64,000 nucleotides of DNA from Glossina fuscipes (taxonomy: Eukaryota > Arthropoda > Insecta > Diptera > Glossinidae), in contig NW_024003855.1 of the NCBI RefSeq assembly GCF_014805625.2, positions 1,122,801 to 1,186,800 of the forward strand, in the 5' to 3' direction. A program made the translations under genes and the position numbers. Of the stretch, positions 44,418-54,989 are shown piece by piece (position 1 is the first letter of the stretch; the number at the start of each line of letters is the position of its first letter). The notes beneath the pieces are model-generated. The model ran no database searches, was not told the DNA's origin, and saw only the letters and a program-made list of their open reading frames with translations.

Positions 44418-44745
44418 TGTAGTGTGATCGCATATCGTTCTTATGCATCCGCTTTGAAGTGTGACAGAACTATGCAAAATCAACATAATTCATTTGCAAA
44501 AAGAAAAACATGAATTATGTCACACTTCAACTGGCTAAGAATTGCATTTCGTAAAGCAATACGAAGCTACGCACGGTAATTAAAGTAATCCGTCACAATT
44601 ATATTATTATTTTATGCTTACGCTAATGTATTTTGTTAATTTTAGTATAAATAGCCAAGCAAAATTAAATAAAATCAATTGTTATTCACCAATTCAGTAC
44701 AGCGTTTTATTCGCTAAGAACAAAAGGCGTTCCATCCGCCTAACA
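44418..44745 (+). repeat. LTR, copy 1 (328 bp)
   Basis: Starts TGTAGTGTGATCGCATA and ends CCGCCTAACA (TG...CA). It is similar along its length to 60948-61258. Holds a TATAAATA box (44646-44653) and an AATAAA (44668-44673), as expected of an LTR. A long hairpin occupies 44454-44530, and two mini-hairpins (44701-44715, 44725-44741) close the LTR; the mini-hairpins are conserved in copy 2. It is followed by a leader and Gag start, so it is a 5-prime LTR. The superfamily is not assigned. Confidence 0.75.
44646..44673 (+). promoter_or_regulatory. LTR copy 1 TATA box and poly(A) signal
   Basis: TATAAATA at 44646-44653 and AATAAA at 44668-44673, matching TATAAAA and AATAAA in LTR copy 2 at similar places. 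Confidence 0.6.
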
Positions 44746-44900
44746 TATTAGCTAGGGACTACTTCTAGTCGATCACAATATTGGCACTAAAAGAAGTAGA
44801 CAGACTTGGCGGACTGAAGCCGAGCAAAATAAGAAATTATCCCACAACAACACTTTGGTCACATATGAACAAAGATTCATAGGGAAGTTTTCCATTACAC
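44746..44900 (+). pseudogene. LTR element copy 1: leader and Gag start
   Basis: After a 13-nt spacer an 8-bp hairpin (44759-44766 with 44792-44799) precedes, by 3 nt, an open frame reading 'QTWRTEAEQNKKLSHNN'. In copy 2 the same place reads 'MTWRIEAEQLRAKLQQH'; the ATG is CAG here. No tRNA primer-binding site complementary to a known tRNA end was recognised. Homology to copy 2 fades near 44920. Confidence 0.55.
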
Positions 44901-45054
44901 ACAAACATTCCTTAGGTTCTTCACACAACCAACTAAATTTATTGCAGTGTAGACGATATAGGCGTCCAAGTTTTAAGTAAGCTTGCAGCGCGGCACACAT
45001 AGACAATACATAGTCTGAGTCGAAGAAGAAGCCCTTGTAGCAAACGAAGTGGTG

Positions 45055-45098
45055 GGAGCTGCCGTGCTGGCGGTTTTTTATTTTGACACGACAGCTCC
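45055..45098. repeat. Hairpin, 12-nt arms
   Basis: GGAGCTGCCGTG (45055-45066) pairs with CACGACAGCTCC (45087-45098), 11 of 12 Watson-Crick with the twelfth a possible wobble, around a 20-nt T-rich loop. It lies between the LTR-element leader and the CR1-like 3-prime end, in GC-richer DNA than its surroundings. Function unknown. Confidence 0.55.
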
Positions 45099-45229
45099 AC
45101 GGACCGATGTAGATTAACGCTAGCTTTTTTTAACCCAATCTCAGCTTTATATGTCTTAATAGTCGAACATTCTTCCTCGCACGCCTCATCTGATGCTTCC
45201 GTCGGATCGCCTTGGAATCGGTCTTACAC

Positions 45230-45479
45230 CGCTCTTGGACTATTATTTATTGGTGTTGGGATATGTCTTATATATATATATGCCTATGTTGGTCCAAAGA
45301 GCTTGATAATCCCTACATTGCGAAAAAGCTGAACCACACCCACAACCAGTACAGGACCAAATTTGGAATGAATCTCTAAGCCATCGCAAACATGCATAAG
45401 CTTGGCAACCGATAATAGTTAACAACAATTCATTTTCGACTCATCGTGACATTTTAAGGTTAAGAGCTAGTTTAAGTAC
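45230..45479 (-). other. CR1-like 3-prime UTR with a conserved block
   Basis: This minus-strand segment matches 60530-60690 (plus). Shared strings include 'TATGTCGTA' + C/T + 'TTAAACTA', 'TATCGG', and a G-rich 'GGTTGTGGGTGTGG'. The 61-codon frame 45243-45428 in it is not a gene. Conservation in a non-coding tail suggests a 3-prime recognition element for the RT. Confidence 0.55.
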
Positions 45480-46440
45480 GACATAGATAAATTACTTGCA
45501 TTAAGCAATGTTGCTTTAATGGACCTTAAAGAGTCCGATAACGAGAATAAATGATAGACGTCATTTAGGTTCTTGCAAACAACTCTGAACGGGTTAAACA
45601 ACTCATAATTATATTTACATTGACTAAGCTTAACAAGATAAAGTGCCTAGAAAAGCGGTTAGGGACATTAAAGCTTATTTCACCGAGTAATGCAGGCGAG
45701 TCAATAGCACCATTTATTACTTTGATTACGAAGGAAACGCCAAGAACAAATCTACGTTTCTCGAGAGACGGTAAGAACAACAGAAGCAATCTATTTTCAT
45801 AGGGGGGAAAGAGGCAGTTGGATCCCAACCCAAATTCCTAAGGGCAAACAGCAAGAATTGCTTTTGAAATGATTCAATAGAATCTACATAGTACCTATAT
45901 GAAGGGGACCACACAACAGAGGCATACTCAAGTGTAGGTCTAACCAAACACAAGTACAACCTTTTCGTAATATAAGAATCATCAAACTCTTTGGACCATC
46001 TCTTTATGAAACCAAGCGCGGTCCTATGTTTTCTTAACGAGAGCTCAACATGCAAATTAAAACGTAACCTATGGTCAAAGAGAACGCCTAAATCTGTGAA
46101 CGTATCGACGTCCTCGAAATTATGTCAATCAATAAAATACTGAATAATGAATTGCTTTCTTCTTGCAAAAGAGAGCTTCTTACGTTTATTTAGATTTAGT
46201 TTCAGAAGATTCAGAGAGCACCATGCAACCAAATTATTCAAGTCTCTTTGAATCTGATGTGATTGCGATTCCACAGGAAGGAAGAAAACAGTTTCACGTC
46301 ATCATTACATTAAGATCTAATTGGAATTGATCACTGATGGGAGATCATTAATGTATATACTAAATAAAATGTGACCTAAGTGGCTGCCTTGAGGCATGCC
46401 AGACGTCACGGGGATTTATCCGGGGTGATGAAGTTAAACA
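45480..46440 (-). pseudogene. CR1-like ORF2: RT C-terminal half and tail
   Basis: Broken 'GMPQGSHLGHILF'-like text, a short 'NDDVKLFSSF' where the active-site DD remains, then 'FIKRWSKEFDDSYITKRLYL', 'PTLEYASVVWSPSYRYYVDS', and 'QKQFLLFALRNLGWDPT' with 'PPYENRLLLLFLPSLEKRRF'. The last readable piece is 'LNDVYHLFSLSDSLRSIKA'. At least five frame changes. A diverged plus-strand relative of this last piece is at 60439. Confidence 0.8.
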
Positions 46441-46489
46441 AAACCTTGAAGGATCTATTGTACAGATAACAGCTTATCCATTTCACTAA

Positions 46490-47299
46490 CTAGAAAAAGA
46501 AGCCAAAGGCTTGGAGTTTAAAGATAAGTAAGTTATGGTTAACCAAATCAAACGCTTTGCTTAAATCAGTGTATATTACATCTGTCCGAGAGCCACTAGA
46601 CAAAGCCTTGAAAACATGACAAGTTAACTGTAACAAATTGGTGTCCGTAGATCGCCCTTTCCGAAAGCCATGCTGGTGCGGAAAAATATACGAATTAATG
46701 GCAGAGGCCAAATGCTGAGTCACAATTCGCTCGAACAACTTAGGCAAATCACTTAACTTGGTAATGCCTCTGTAGCTCTCAACAAATCGTCTACTTTCAC
46801 TTTAGTGGATAGGAATAAGGAAACTACTCTTCCAACATGAAGGGAAAACACCTAAATTCAAGGGCAGGTTAAAAATCTTTAAGATCACATCACATAACTC
46901 GACAACGCAAGATTTAAGTACAGATGATGGAATTCCATCAGGTCCAGGCGCATAACTATATTTTAGAGAACTCAACTCTTCAAAAACGTCATCTTTCGAA
47001 ATAACCAAGTTAAGAATTGAAACCGAGTTAGTTATAGGATATGGGTAGTTTGCTGATAAATCGAAATTAGCAATCGCAAAATTTCGTCGGAAAAACTCAG
47101 CAAACAAATTTGAGATATCAAAATCATCCAAGGAATCAGAGCGATTAAAAGAAACATGAGAGGGATATGTGGAAATTTTTCTTTTAGAGTTAACAGATTT
47201 AAAAAAGTATTTAGGATTAGCAAACAGAGAGGATTTAATAAACTGAAGGTATCTGCAGCAATAATGGTGGTTGAGGGAATTATATCTATGCCTTGCCAC
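46490..47299 (-). pseudogene. CR1-like ORF2: reverse transcriptase, N-terminal half
   Basis: A 165-codon open stretch holds 'SLKYSYAPGPDGIPSSVLKS' and 'PLNLGVFPSCWKSSFLIPIH'. After a stop, 'MPKLFERIVTQHLASAIN' is followed by 'HQHGFRKGRSTDTNLLQLT' and 'TDVIYTDLSKAFDLVNH' (first catalytic Asp kept). Good conservation suggests this copy is younger than NL1 or NL2 (inference). Confidence 0.85.
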
Positions 47300-47471
47300 G
47301 GAGTAAGCGAAATAGTCAAGAGCAGAGCCACTTTTCGAATATTTTTTGAATAGCGTGTTTTTTCTGTTCTTGTAGTATTGAATTGTCCTATTAAACCAGG
47401 TGTATACCTGCTTCGATGGCTTTCAATACTTCCGGTTGAGAAATCAAGCCTTATATGTGAAAATTGATATT

Positions 47472-48240
47472 TTAGCAATACAACATTAATTTTATGAAAA
47501 TCGTAATATTTATTTGAAAAGGTGGATTCAAAACATTGAAACGGTTCAGCGAACGATCATGCTTGTGATGAAAGGAAATACGCATTGCTGGATTATAAGG
47601 ATCGTCAGGTAAACTAAAAGGTGGACAACGATTTACACTAATGTCAGGGAAATTGGCAAGGCAGAGATCAAGCAGTCTACCATTACAATTAGGGATAAGG
47701 TAGTGTTGAACTAAATTATGATCAAATAATTCCGTAAAGAACACAACAGCTGTATCAGATGTTGAAGTAGGAATCAAACAGTCAGAATTATCACTGTTAC
47801 ACCAAGTGATTGAGGTAAATTAAAGTCTCCCAATGCAACTACCAAATCGGAGGGTTTCGACTGCTTGGCCACTTCACAAATGAAGACGGCCTGTTTCTTA
47901 TATATGGAAATATCACAATTTAAGGGAATATAGGAGCAGGTTATAAATAGTTGTTTGTTAGGCATTTTCACTCGAAAGGCGATAAATTCAACGTCAGGAG
48001 TAGTAGAAAATTCAATTGATTTGGACAGAAATAACGAAGATATGGCAATTAATCCACCATCACCAATGCGACCCAATCATTTCTGAAAACTTGGAAAGAA
48101 TTGTGGAAAAGTTTAGACGAATCTAGATCAGGTTTTAACCAAATTTCAGTGAAGGTCAAACAGGAGAACTCCGTGACCCCTGAATTTAGGAAGGTAGAAC
48201 GAATTTTTATATATCGGCCCCTAACATTTTGATAAATGAG
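47472..48240 (-). pseudogene. CR1-like ORF2: endonuclease
   Basis: 'IYQNVRGRYIKI' (Asn), 'LTFTEIWLKPDL' (catalytic Glu kept), 'GDGGLIAISSLFLS', 'EFIAFRVKMPNKQLFITCSY' with 'IPLN', 'VVALGDFNLPQS' (catalytic Asp and Asn kept), and in a third frame 'NGRLLDLCLANFPDISVN' and 'DDPYNPAMRISFHH'. All core residues except the final SDH can still be read, in three frames. Confidence 0.8.
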
Positions 48241-48309
48241 AGATAATGGGTCTGAAGAAACATTTAGTTTTTTGAAGGCGACAGGACTACTGGTTTAGTA
48301 TTAACGGGA

Positions 48310-48805
48310 CGATCACGAGTGATAAATTCCTTAATTAAGGATCCAACTGGCCACAGTGGTTTATCTAACAACATTTAATGTTTTCAGTCGAAGCAAGAAT
48401 TTTAAAAGAAGCGATTGCTCTAGGTTGAGACGGAGCCAATTTAAAAATACTAACCCGCTTTAGATTGATTGATGGGACTTTTGCCGCCAGATGACTTTTC
48501 ATGTTATCCAGACATGTATCGGGTGCCAGTCTTGACACAAATATTGCTATTCTGGGAGGAACTGCCGTCAAGCAAATGTCATTACAGCTAGGAGCAGTAG
48601 GGTTCACGACTGGGGAGTTTTGAGTTGGGGAGAATATAGATGGGGTTACCAATGCAGCGGCTTCTGCGGCATGCCCAGTTTGGTGACGAGCGCTCACACT
48701 CGAACAGCCGGGGGGAGAGGATGATTTATATTGCTCTTTATTAGTTTTAGGCGATGACGCCTGAGTTGATTCAGTGACGCCACTAGGAGGCGATACTCTT
48801 GCCAC
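48310..48805 (-). pseudogene. CR1-like ORF1, C-terminal half
   Basis: Ser/Pro-rich linker, then 'RIAIFVSRLAPDTCLDNMKS', a fold resembling an RRM-like or esterase-adjacent domain seen in CR1/Jockey ORF1 (IFVSRL.P.T..D...HL). It continues with 'LKRVSIFKLAPSQPRAIASF' and, past a stop, 'LWPVGSLIKEF', the usual end of these proteins. Role: binding element RNA during transposition. Confidence 0.65.
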
Positions 48806-48825
48806 TTCAGCATAGCTTAAACCAC

Positions 48826-49320
48826 TTAAAGACTTGCCGGCTTATTTGTAACCTTTTTGTTACAGGCCGACTCAGCCATATCAGACACGCTAACCTTCTT
48901 TGAGGACATTATGGAAGCGCTAACTTGCACCAACGAAACGGACTTAGGAGGAATTAGAGGTGACGTACCACACGCTACACTACGAGTTGTGATTTTACTA
49001 GCTTTGGAAGAAGAGGAATGCTCAATAAAACGACACTCATCAAATCTAGTCTTAATGATCTGAAACTTTTCCCACAAGGAGCCGAGATTTTTACTCAATT
49101 CAGAGAAACTATTTCTCGTCTCCGTGAACAATTTGTAGAAGTCTATGTCCCGCTTCCTACAGTCAGGACATGACCATTGCAATCCCTTCGAAAGGTCAAC
49201 GACTGCATTGGCAGCACGGCCGATAATGCCGGCACACTTTGCATGGCTAAAGCGGTCGAAAAGCCAACAAGAAACGAATCTATGCGTTTTTGCGCGACAT
49301 GGCGCATATAAGCACTCCAT
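48826..49320 (-). pseudogene. CR1-like ORF1, PHD-like finger half
   Basis: The ATG at 49320 starts 'MECLYAPCRAKTHRFVSCWL'. Cys3, Cys8, Cys18, His26, Cys29 and, after 'GLQWSCPDC', Cys51 and Cys54 give the spacing of a PHD-type zinc finger with one or two ligands missing. Such fingers occur at the N-terminus of CR1-type ORF1 proteins. A coiled-coil-like stretch (about residues 60-100) and Ser-rich text follow. A frameshift at about 48830 separates this from the second half ('SGLSYAEVARVSPP'). Confidence 0.75.
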
Positions 49321-49480
49321 GCCAAGTCAACGAAAAGAAAGAAGTGAATTGTTAGGACAAAAAGGAGAAAAATTCAAAAGAATCCACCACACTAAGTTTA
49401 ACAAATCTTTTAGATTCCGGGCCCGTTCTCACTCGACAAGGTGTACATAAACACTCCTTGTCCAATCACAAAAATTTATC

Positions 49481-51735
49481 AACCAATTTGAGCAAAACTC
49501 CTCTGTTACGTTGACACTGTAACAAGAGATCAAAAGCAATACAAACTGCAAACACCAAAAAAATAAACAGGGTAAAAGAGAGAAAAAGAAACAAAACAAA
49601 AAAAAAGAGAGATTTATATCAGAGCTCAAATTTTGTTTGCAAAAATCCAATGAATCAAAGCGTAAAGAAAAAATACTTCTTTTACTTTGAATTCACTCAT
49701 TTTCTTGTCAAAGTATATTATAAATTTACACACAATGAGGCAAAATAGCCACGAAATTAAAATATTAATTGCCGAAACAAAATACAGACGACTATACCGC
49801 GCAACAGAGCTGCCAAATTATAAGTGGAACATATTTAAATTTTACCTCAATTGTGAGAATTATATATTTACAACATATATATTGTTAAAATGTAAAGAAC
49901 AATGATATTTTAGTGTTGTTTTACGTAAGTTATGTTTAAAGTAAAGTAATATAAAGTCACGATTAACTAAGCATAAAAAATATTTATTGTAAGCAAAAAG
50001 ATTTGGCGACTCTACTATTCTATAACTCGATTCTATTTAATGGCGGTGACACTTTAGAACTTTATTTGCCGACTTCCACTCAACATCTGACCCTCGTTTC
50101 TTTGTTTTTCTTTCGTTTTAAGCGTAAACACAACACTTGCGTTATGGGTTGTGCATGGCTCAGGAACTGTCAAAATAAAGTTAATCTTGTGCATTTAAAT
50201 GTAGTTGTGTTGCGTTGTGCGTTAAGACAGCTTTTTGGCAAATTTTTATTAATTGTGCCTGCGTTGTTTATGATAAGCCAAACACAATAGGCATAGTGAC
50301 GCGTTGGTAAAAACAGGACGAAATCATATGGTTTTATACGCTATGAAAAACAACCAGTGGGAAAAATTGCAGATTTAACAACTTTAGAGGCAGCAGTCGA
50401 GATTTCTGTTTGTTTTTAATTGTTTTTTAAGTGTTTAGAAGCCCTAGTGTAATAGATATACTGTCTGAAGAAGGTATGCCGAATATAGCTAACAGTTCTA
50501 CGGTTGTTTTCTTTTTGTTTATTTAAAAAAGAAAGTTATCACCATCAATTGTCCTTAAAACATCGCTCGGTCCAATTTCTTGTAATAAGTATTTGAAGCG
50601 CGCTTTTTGAAACTTTTACAAAAATCTACATACAACAATATAAATAAATACATATATGTATCACAAATGCATCTAAATATCTTACACATTCTCAGGTAGT
50701 ACAAGAGGATTGAAAACATTCTGCAAAGCTCTTCTCTGTCTTACTGCAACTATGTCTCACGAAGTTCGATTTGTTGTCATCTAATTGTAAGATGACCTAT
50801 CAAAGTATTCTGGCCAGTATTTATCTACTGATTAACCCAAAACGAATGTTTATTAGCGTTTAAAAATATGGTACTTACCTCTCACAAATTTAATTTTTTT
50901 TTTTTTTTTTGGGTTGTTGATATACAATGGACTAAGTCAATAAGTAATGTGATTTATTTACCCACTCAAAAATTATGGAAAAAACTTAAAGAGAAAAATT
51001 TTCTTTTTGTACAATTTTTGTTTCGCGGGTAACTGAAACTTTTTTGGTTAATAAATTTAGTTCCTGTTGGCTGATTACTTAGTTTTAATTTTTTGTTTTG
51101 ACTCAGCTGTTTGGAAGTAAACAAATTTGTTTGGAATTTATTTTGTTCTCAATTGGCACTTGCTCTCTTAAATGTAATTTGGAATAACCAATACTAATGC
51201 CAAACGTAAAGTCGGTTGCTTTCGTATAATATGACGTATATGGGAGAGCATATTTAACTGCTAGTGTGCCTACATGATTCCAAAAAACTAATAGTCACCA
51301 ACCAAAGCGGAATGCTGTCGCATATGCGATGCGAGATAAACCTTAAAACGAAAACATAAGCTGATTCTCATATACGTGATTACCTCAAGGTTTCGTAATT
51401 CAGAGAGTTTTATATTTCCACGTGGAATAATAAAGTATTTTTCGCACAATGCAATTATGGTATTTTGCTTTACATTTGCGAGTTGATTGCTTTAAATAGC
51501 TATACCATTTCCGACATTTTTTTCCATCTTCCGTTTGATTCGATTTGATTGTCTTTGGTTGTCTCTGATCCATAGTCGTGACTTTAAAAACATCACTTAT
51601 GTTAGTTTTGTGAAACAGAGCGTTTAGTTTCATTACCACTTTTTAGTATTGGATAATCTTTTATTATTGAGAATCTGCTGTCATGTGGTAAAATTCCTTT
51701 TTTTTTTTTGTACATTTTTGTCCCAAAAACGTTAC
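49481..51735. other. AT-rich DNA, no recognised gene
   Basis: 50894-50910 is a T run. The 95-codon frame at 50003-50290 and the minus frame 51400-51639 have no recognised motif. Confidence 0.4.
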
Positions 51736-52344
51736 TTCTCGACAGAAAAATGATCATTTATCAGGGTGTTGTTTTAAAAACATCTCTGGGATTTCGTAAC
51801 ATGGTCAGTTAGACATGGTCGTCATTGACGATTAAATCTTCCATGTGCAGGGATGCTTGGGCTGGTTTTAAGTTTGAAAAGGCCCAAGAAAACAACCTTT
51901 GAAAGAGTTGGAGGCAATTTTTATTATATATATAATATATACATTTTTTTATACCATATGGTAACCTCTTACAACGGAAAGACTTTCTTTCTGTGGAAAA
52001 AGATGTAGTGCCTCTGGAATCCTCTTCTAGCTCGACTTGATGAAACTCTGATGCGAAAACTATAAAAATTTTGCTTTACCAAGCTGATATAAAATGTTCT
52101 CCGTACGTGATACTGTATAGTTTTCAGCCACTAATTTTTTATTAATTGCCTTATACTCAGCGAGTAGCTTCCATCTGTTCTCATATGACACTGGTAAGGA
52201 TTTTTTTGGAACCAACAAAGTTCGGCAGTTGTAATTAGAAGTAGATGGTTCAATTACATCGTTGTCTAATAATTTACGTAGTTGTCGATCATCTTCTCCC
52301 TTATGGGACTCTCGGATTCTCAACGGAGAAAGTTTGCTTATCAC
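51736..52344 (-). pseudogene. GY3 reverse transcriptase
   Basis: The open piece 52060-52344 reads 'LRIRESHKGEDDRQLRKLLD', 'NDVIEPSTSNYNCRTLLVPK', then 'NRWKLLAEYKAINKKLVAEN' (the RLVVDYR motif is KLLAEYK; catalytic Asp lost). Next, in another frame, come 'SEFHQVELEEDSRGTTSFS' and 'RCKRLPYGIK'. Finally 'SLHMEDLIV' takes the place of Y.DD; HMED is at 51836-51847. Active-site residues are substituted in both positions. Confidence 0.9.
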
Positions 52345-52571
52345 GCAATTTGAAGTTTTGCCTATAAAAATTATTCACACCTAATTTTTCCGTTTCTAAT
52401 GCGAAAATGTCAATATTCAGAATAAAGGGTTTTTAACTTTTTACTGATAAATTCTAAAAACTTTTTAGAAAGCGTTTCGAATTTTTTGTTATTATTATCA
52501 AAATCATTTTTCAGCTATATAGTAATGTAGTCGTTTAGACTCTCCGTTCGTATGGGTATATTCTTAATAAT

Positions 52572-52772
52572 TTAATTTATATCAGTTTTATTTACTATTC
52601 GAGCCATAAGTTTAAATTTTGAAATGATAGTGTTTAAGATCTCATCTTCACTGAAGTCAATATTGATAAGTCTAAGAACTTCTATTCGGGCAGGAAAGGA
52701 ATTTACGTCTAGGTCATTTATCAGTGGAATTACGATATAGTCAGGGAAGTTACCAGATCGCAATATGGTCAA
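52572..52772 (-). pseudogene. GY3 protease-RT linker
   Basis: 'VNSFPARIEVLRLINIDFS' and 'ISKFKLMARIVNKTDIN' correspond to the 'PARSE' segment and the 'ARI.N.T' strand that follow Gypsy protease. Frameshifted relative to both neighbours. A 'KLGVNNF'-like string lies downstream. Confidence 0.6.
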
Positions 52773-52792
52773 ATTCTGATCTCGCTGATATT

Positions 52793-53113
52793 TTAAAGTG
52801 CAATCGGATGTATTTTAAAATACATTCCTATAATTCCGTCTACTGGAAGAGAGGAGTTATTCTCTACGACATGCAATGTGCGTCCCGTAAGAATATCTTC
52901 AATCACTAAATCGACATCTATCTTCCACAAGGTAGTTGCTGACACATGACTTGCACCACTGAAAGCGGTAGTGACACTATCCTTTATTTGTTCGCTAAGA
53001 ACTTTTTCGGATTTAAGAGCTGAAAAGCCTGCATCTATATCAATAGCAAAAGGCTGCTCACCCTTACTTAAGGATGACCTGCAACTAAGGTAACTGTAGA
53101 GGCCAATATTCAT
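52793..53113 (-). pseudogene. GY3 protease
   Basis: A 106-codon open piece with 'FAIDIDAGFSALKSEKVL' in place of the (L/F)IDTGA.....L motif: the catalytic DTG is changed to DID, so it is dead. It continues with 'VIEDILTGRTLHVVENN' and 'LPVDGIIGMYFKIHPI', matching the LP.DGI.G.DFL flap end of Gypsy proteases. Confidence 0.75.
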
Positions 53114-53815
53114 GTCATCGATTTTTGAAATTGTTATACATTCAGGGGAGCTAGTTAGTTTTCCGAATTATTTTTCCTTACAAGCCACACATTCCTAGTA
53201 TTGTTATTACCGTTAATATAATTTTTCCTCTAGACATTACGACCTCTTCCGCAGTTATGGTTATTATATTTTCACCTCGACATGTAAGTATGATATGCAT
53301 AATTTTCACCGTGTTTGTATTGTTAGAATTGCTATGTGTGTTTTTAAAAAGTGTATACAGTATTGGTTATTACGTCCATGGAATAATATTGAATTCGGTT
53401 CACAATATGTTTCAGTGCAACTATTTACAAATTTTGCCATTACTTTAATTATTTCGAAGAAGTTTCCTAATTCCATTAAGGGTCTTACTTTTTCATTTGT
53501 TCCATTCTTTACTATGGCTGGAATTTTTTTTGCGCTGTTGTAATTTCATGATTTTTGCAATGACGACATCTATTGTTTCTTGTTTAATAGCTTTGTTTTT
53601 GCTATATTCTGTCGTGCAAAAGAAGGATTAGGTGTTCTTGAACGCTGTTTCTACTTCTGTATACATATATATGTTTAAACTGTTGTAAGACTTGTCAAAC
53701 TATTCTTCTTTTCATTTTACTTTCTGTACGATGTCCAATTCCTTGCCAGTTCATTTAGTTATTTTTATATATTGATATCTGATATAATAAGTTAATATCC
53801 ACCATATTGCATTAT

Positions 53816-54028
53816 TTATACTTTATCAACTTCATTACCTAGAAATGCTGATCTAATGTAAGTCTTTCTCGTTTGTGTAGCTGATAAAGACTTGTTACTA
53901 ACTGCTTGGGCATAATTAGATTTATGAAAATATATTTCTGATGAAGGTTGAACTTCGACAATTCTTTTGCTAATAACGTTTGCTGTTGCGTCTGTGAGCT
54001 TCGAGTTGCGTTGACCCATTTTTAACAT
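53816..54028 (-). pseudogene. Possible GY3 Gag start
   Basis: A 70-codon frame 'MLKMGQRNSKLTDATAN...' lies where Gag should begin. Nothing distinctive beyond position; weak call. Confidence 0.2.
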
Positions 54029-54030
54029 TT

Positions 54031-54989
54031 TTGTAAAAACCGGTCAAGAGAAGGAAGAAAAAGGAATTTTTTTCTTTTGTTTGTTATATTAATGGATAGT
54101 GAAAGGTTCACAAGAATAGGTAGTTTTTGTTGTTCTTTCTAAACTTAAATAAGAAGTAATGGTAACAATTGTAATAATATGTAAAAAAAATTAACACATG
54201 ATAACTAATTTAATTATTTTACTGTGATAAATTACTATTATTGTTAAAATTAGTGTAAGAAAAAATATAAACAAATAAATATTTCATTTTAAAGCAGTAG
54301 TGTATTTTACGTGACTGGATTAGTTACCGTATGGTGCCCATGTTGTACGTATAGCTGACATTTATGTTTCAATTTTGTTCAACAGACTCTTCATGATGTT
54401 ACTTTGATAATACATGATGATGTTACTCTTGATTTGTTTGTTGTTTTTGCTGTTACGAATTATGAAAGCGATGTTGACGTTGTGCTCATTCTTTGTAAAG
54501 TTTAGAATAATATTTGTGTTGATATTTACAACTTCAGAAATGCAGCATGCACACAAAACATACATACGAATTGCCCAAATCTTATTCCATAAATACTCCC
54601 ATATTAAAGAAAATATCAAGTTATGCAAACCTATTGTCTAATGTGATCAGCTTATTCTTGTCACATGTATATATGCACCATTCCCCATCGTATGATAAAA
54701 TCTCACAACGCAAGCTGTAATTGTCTTCACTTAGGTCATGCGCATATAACTTGGAATTGAGAAAGATAAAGGAAATACAATAGCCTGTATTACTCATTAC
54801 TCCACAGGGAATATACTTAGCCAGCACACAACCTTCTGACAATCATCCACCTATTAGAACAGAAGTCCGATCACTCGCCTTATCTTTCTCTTTGGAGCGG
54901 AGAGGCGCAGCGTGTTTGACAATAAAAGCCGATAATGACAGATCAATTCATTGCTGATTCAGGATCGTAAATTAACATTATTACTAAAG
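54031..54989. other. AT-rich DNA, no recognised gene
   Basis: The minus-strand frame 54621-54842 (73 codons, several Cys) has no recognised motif. Nothing else seen. Confidence 0.4.

Larger units (their letters stand above)
45230..49480 (-). mobile_element. CR1/Jockey-like non-LTR retrotransposon, nearly full length
   Basis: Minus strand, in order: 5-prime UTR, ORF1 with a PHD-like finger, ORF2 endonuclease, RT, long C-terminus and a 3-prime UTR. About 4.2 kb. The ORF1 finger and the C-terminal 'LPPYENRLLLL' segment suit the CR1/Jockey group; the exact clade is not fixed. One frameshift in ORF1 and several stops and shifts in ORF2 inactivate it, but all major blocks can be read, making this the most complete element present. 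Confidence 0.85.
51736..54030 (-). mobile_element. Gypsy-type LTR retrotransposon remnant (GY3)
   Basis: Minus-strand order: possible Gag start (53816-54028), uncertain Gag body, protease, linker, RT up to just after the active site. The element stops at about 51740; RNase H and integrase are absent. No LTR seen. The RT start is well preserved while the active site and protease motifs are mutated. Confidence 0.8.

Noticed and set aside
44773..45006. 77-codon minus-strand frame rich in Cys
   Set aside because: Overlaps the Gag start of the LTR element on the plus strand; no motif of its own.
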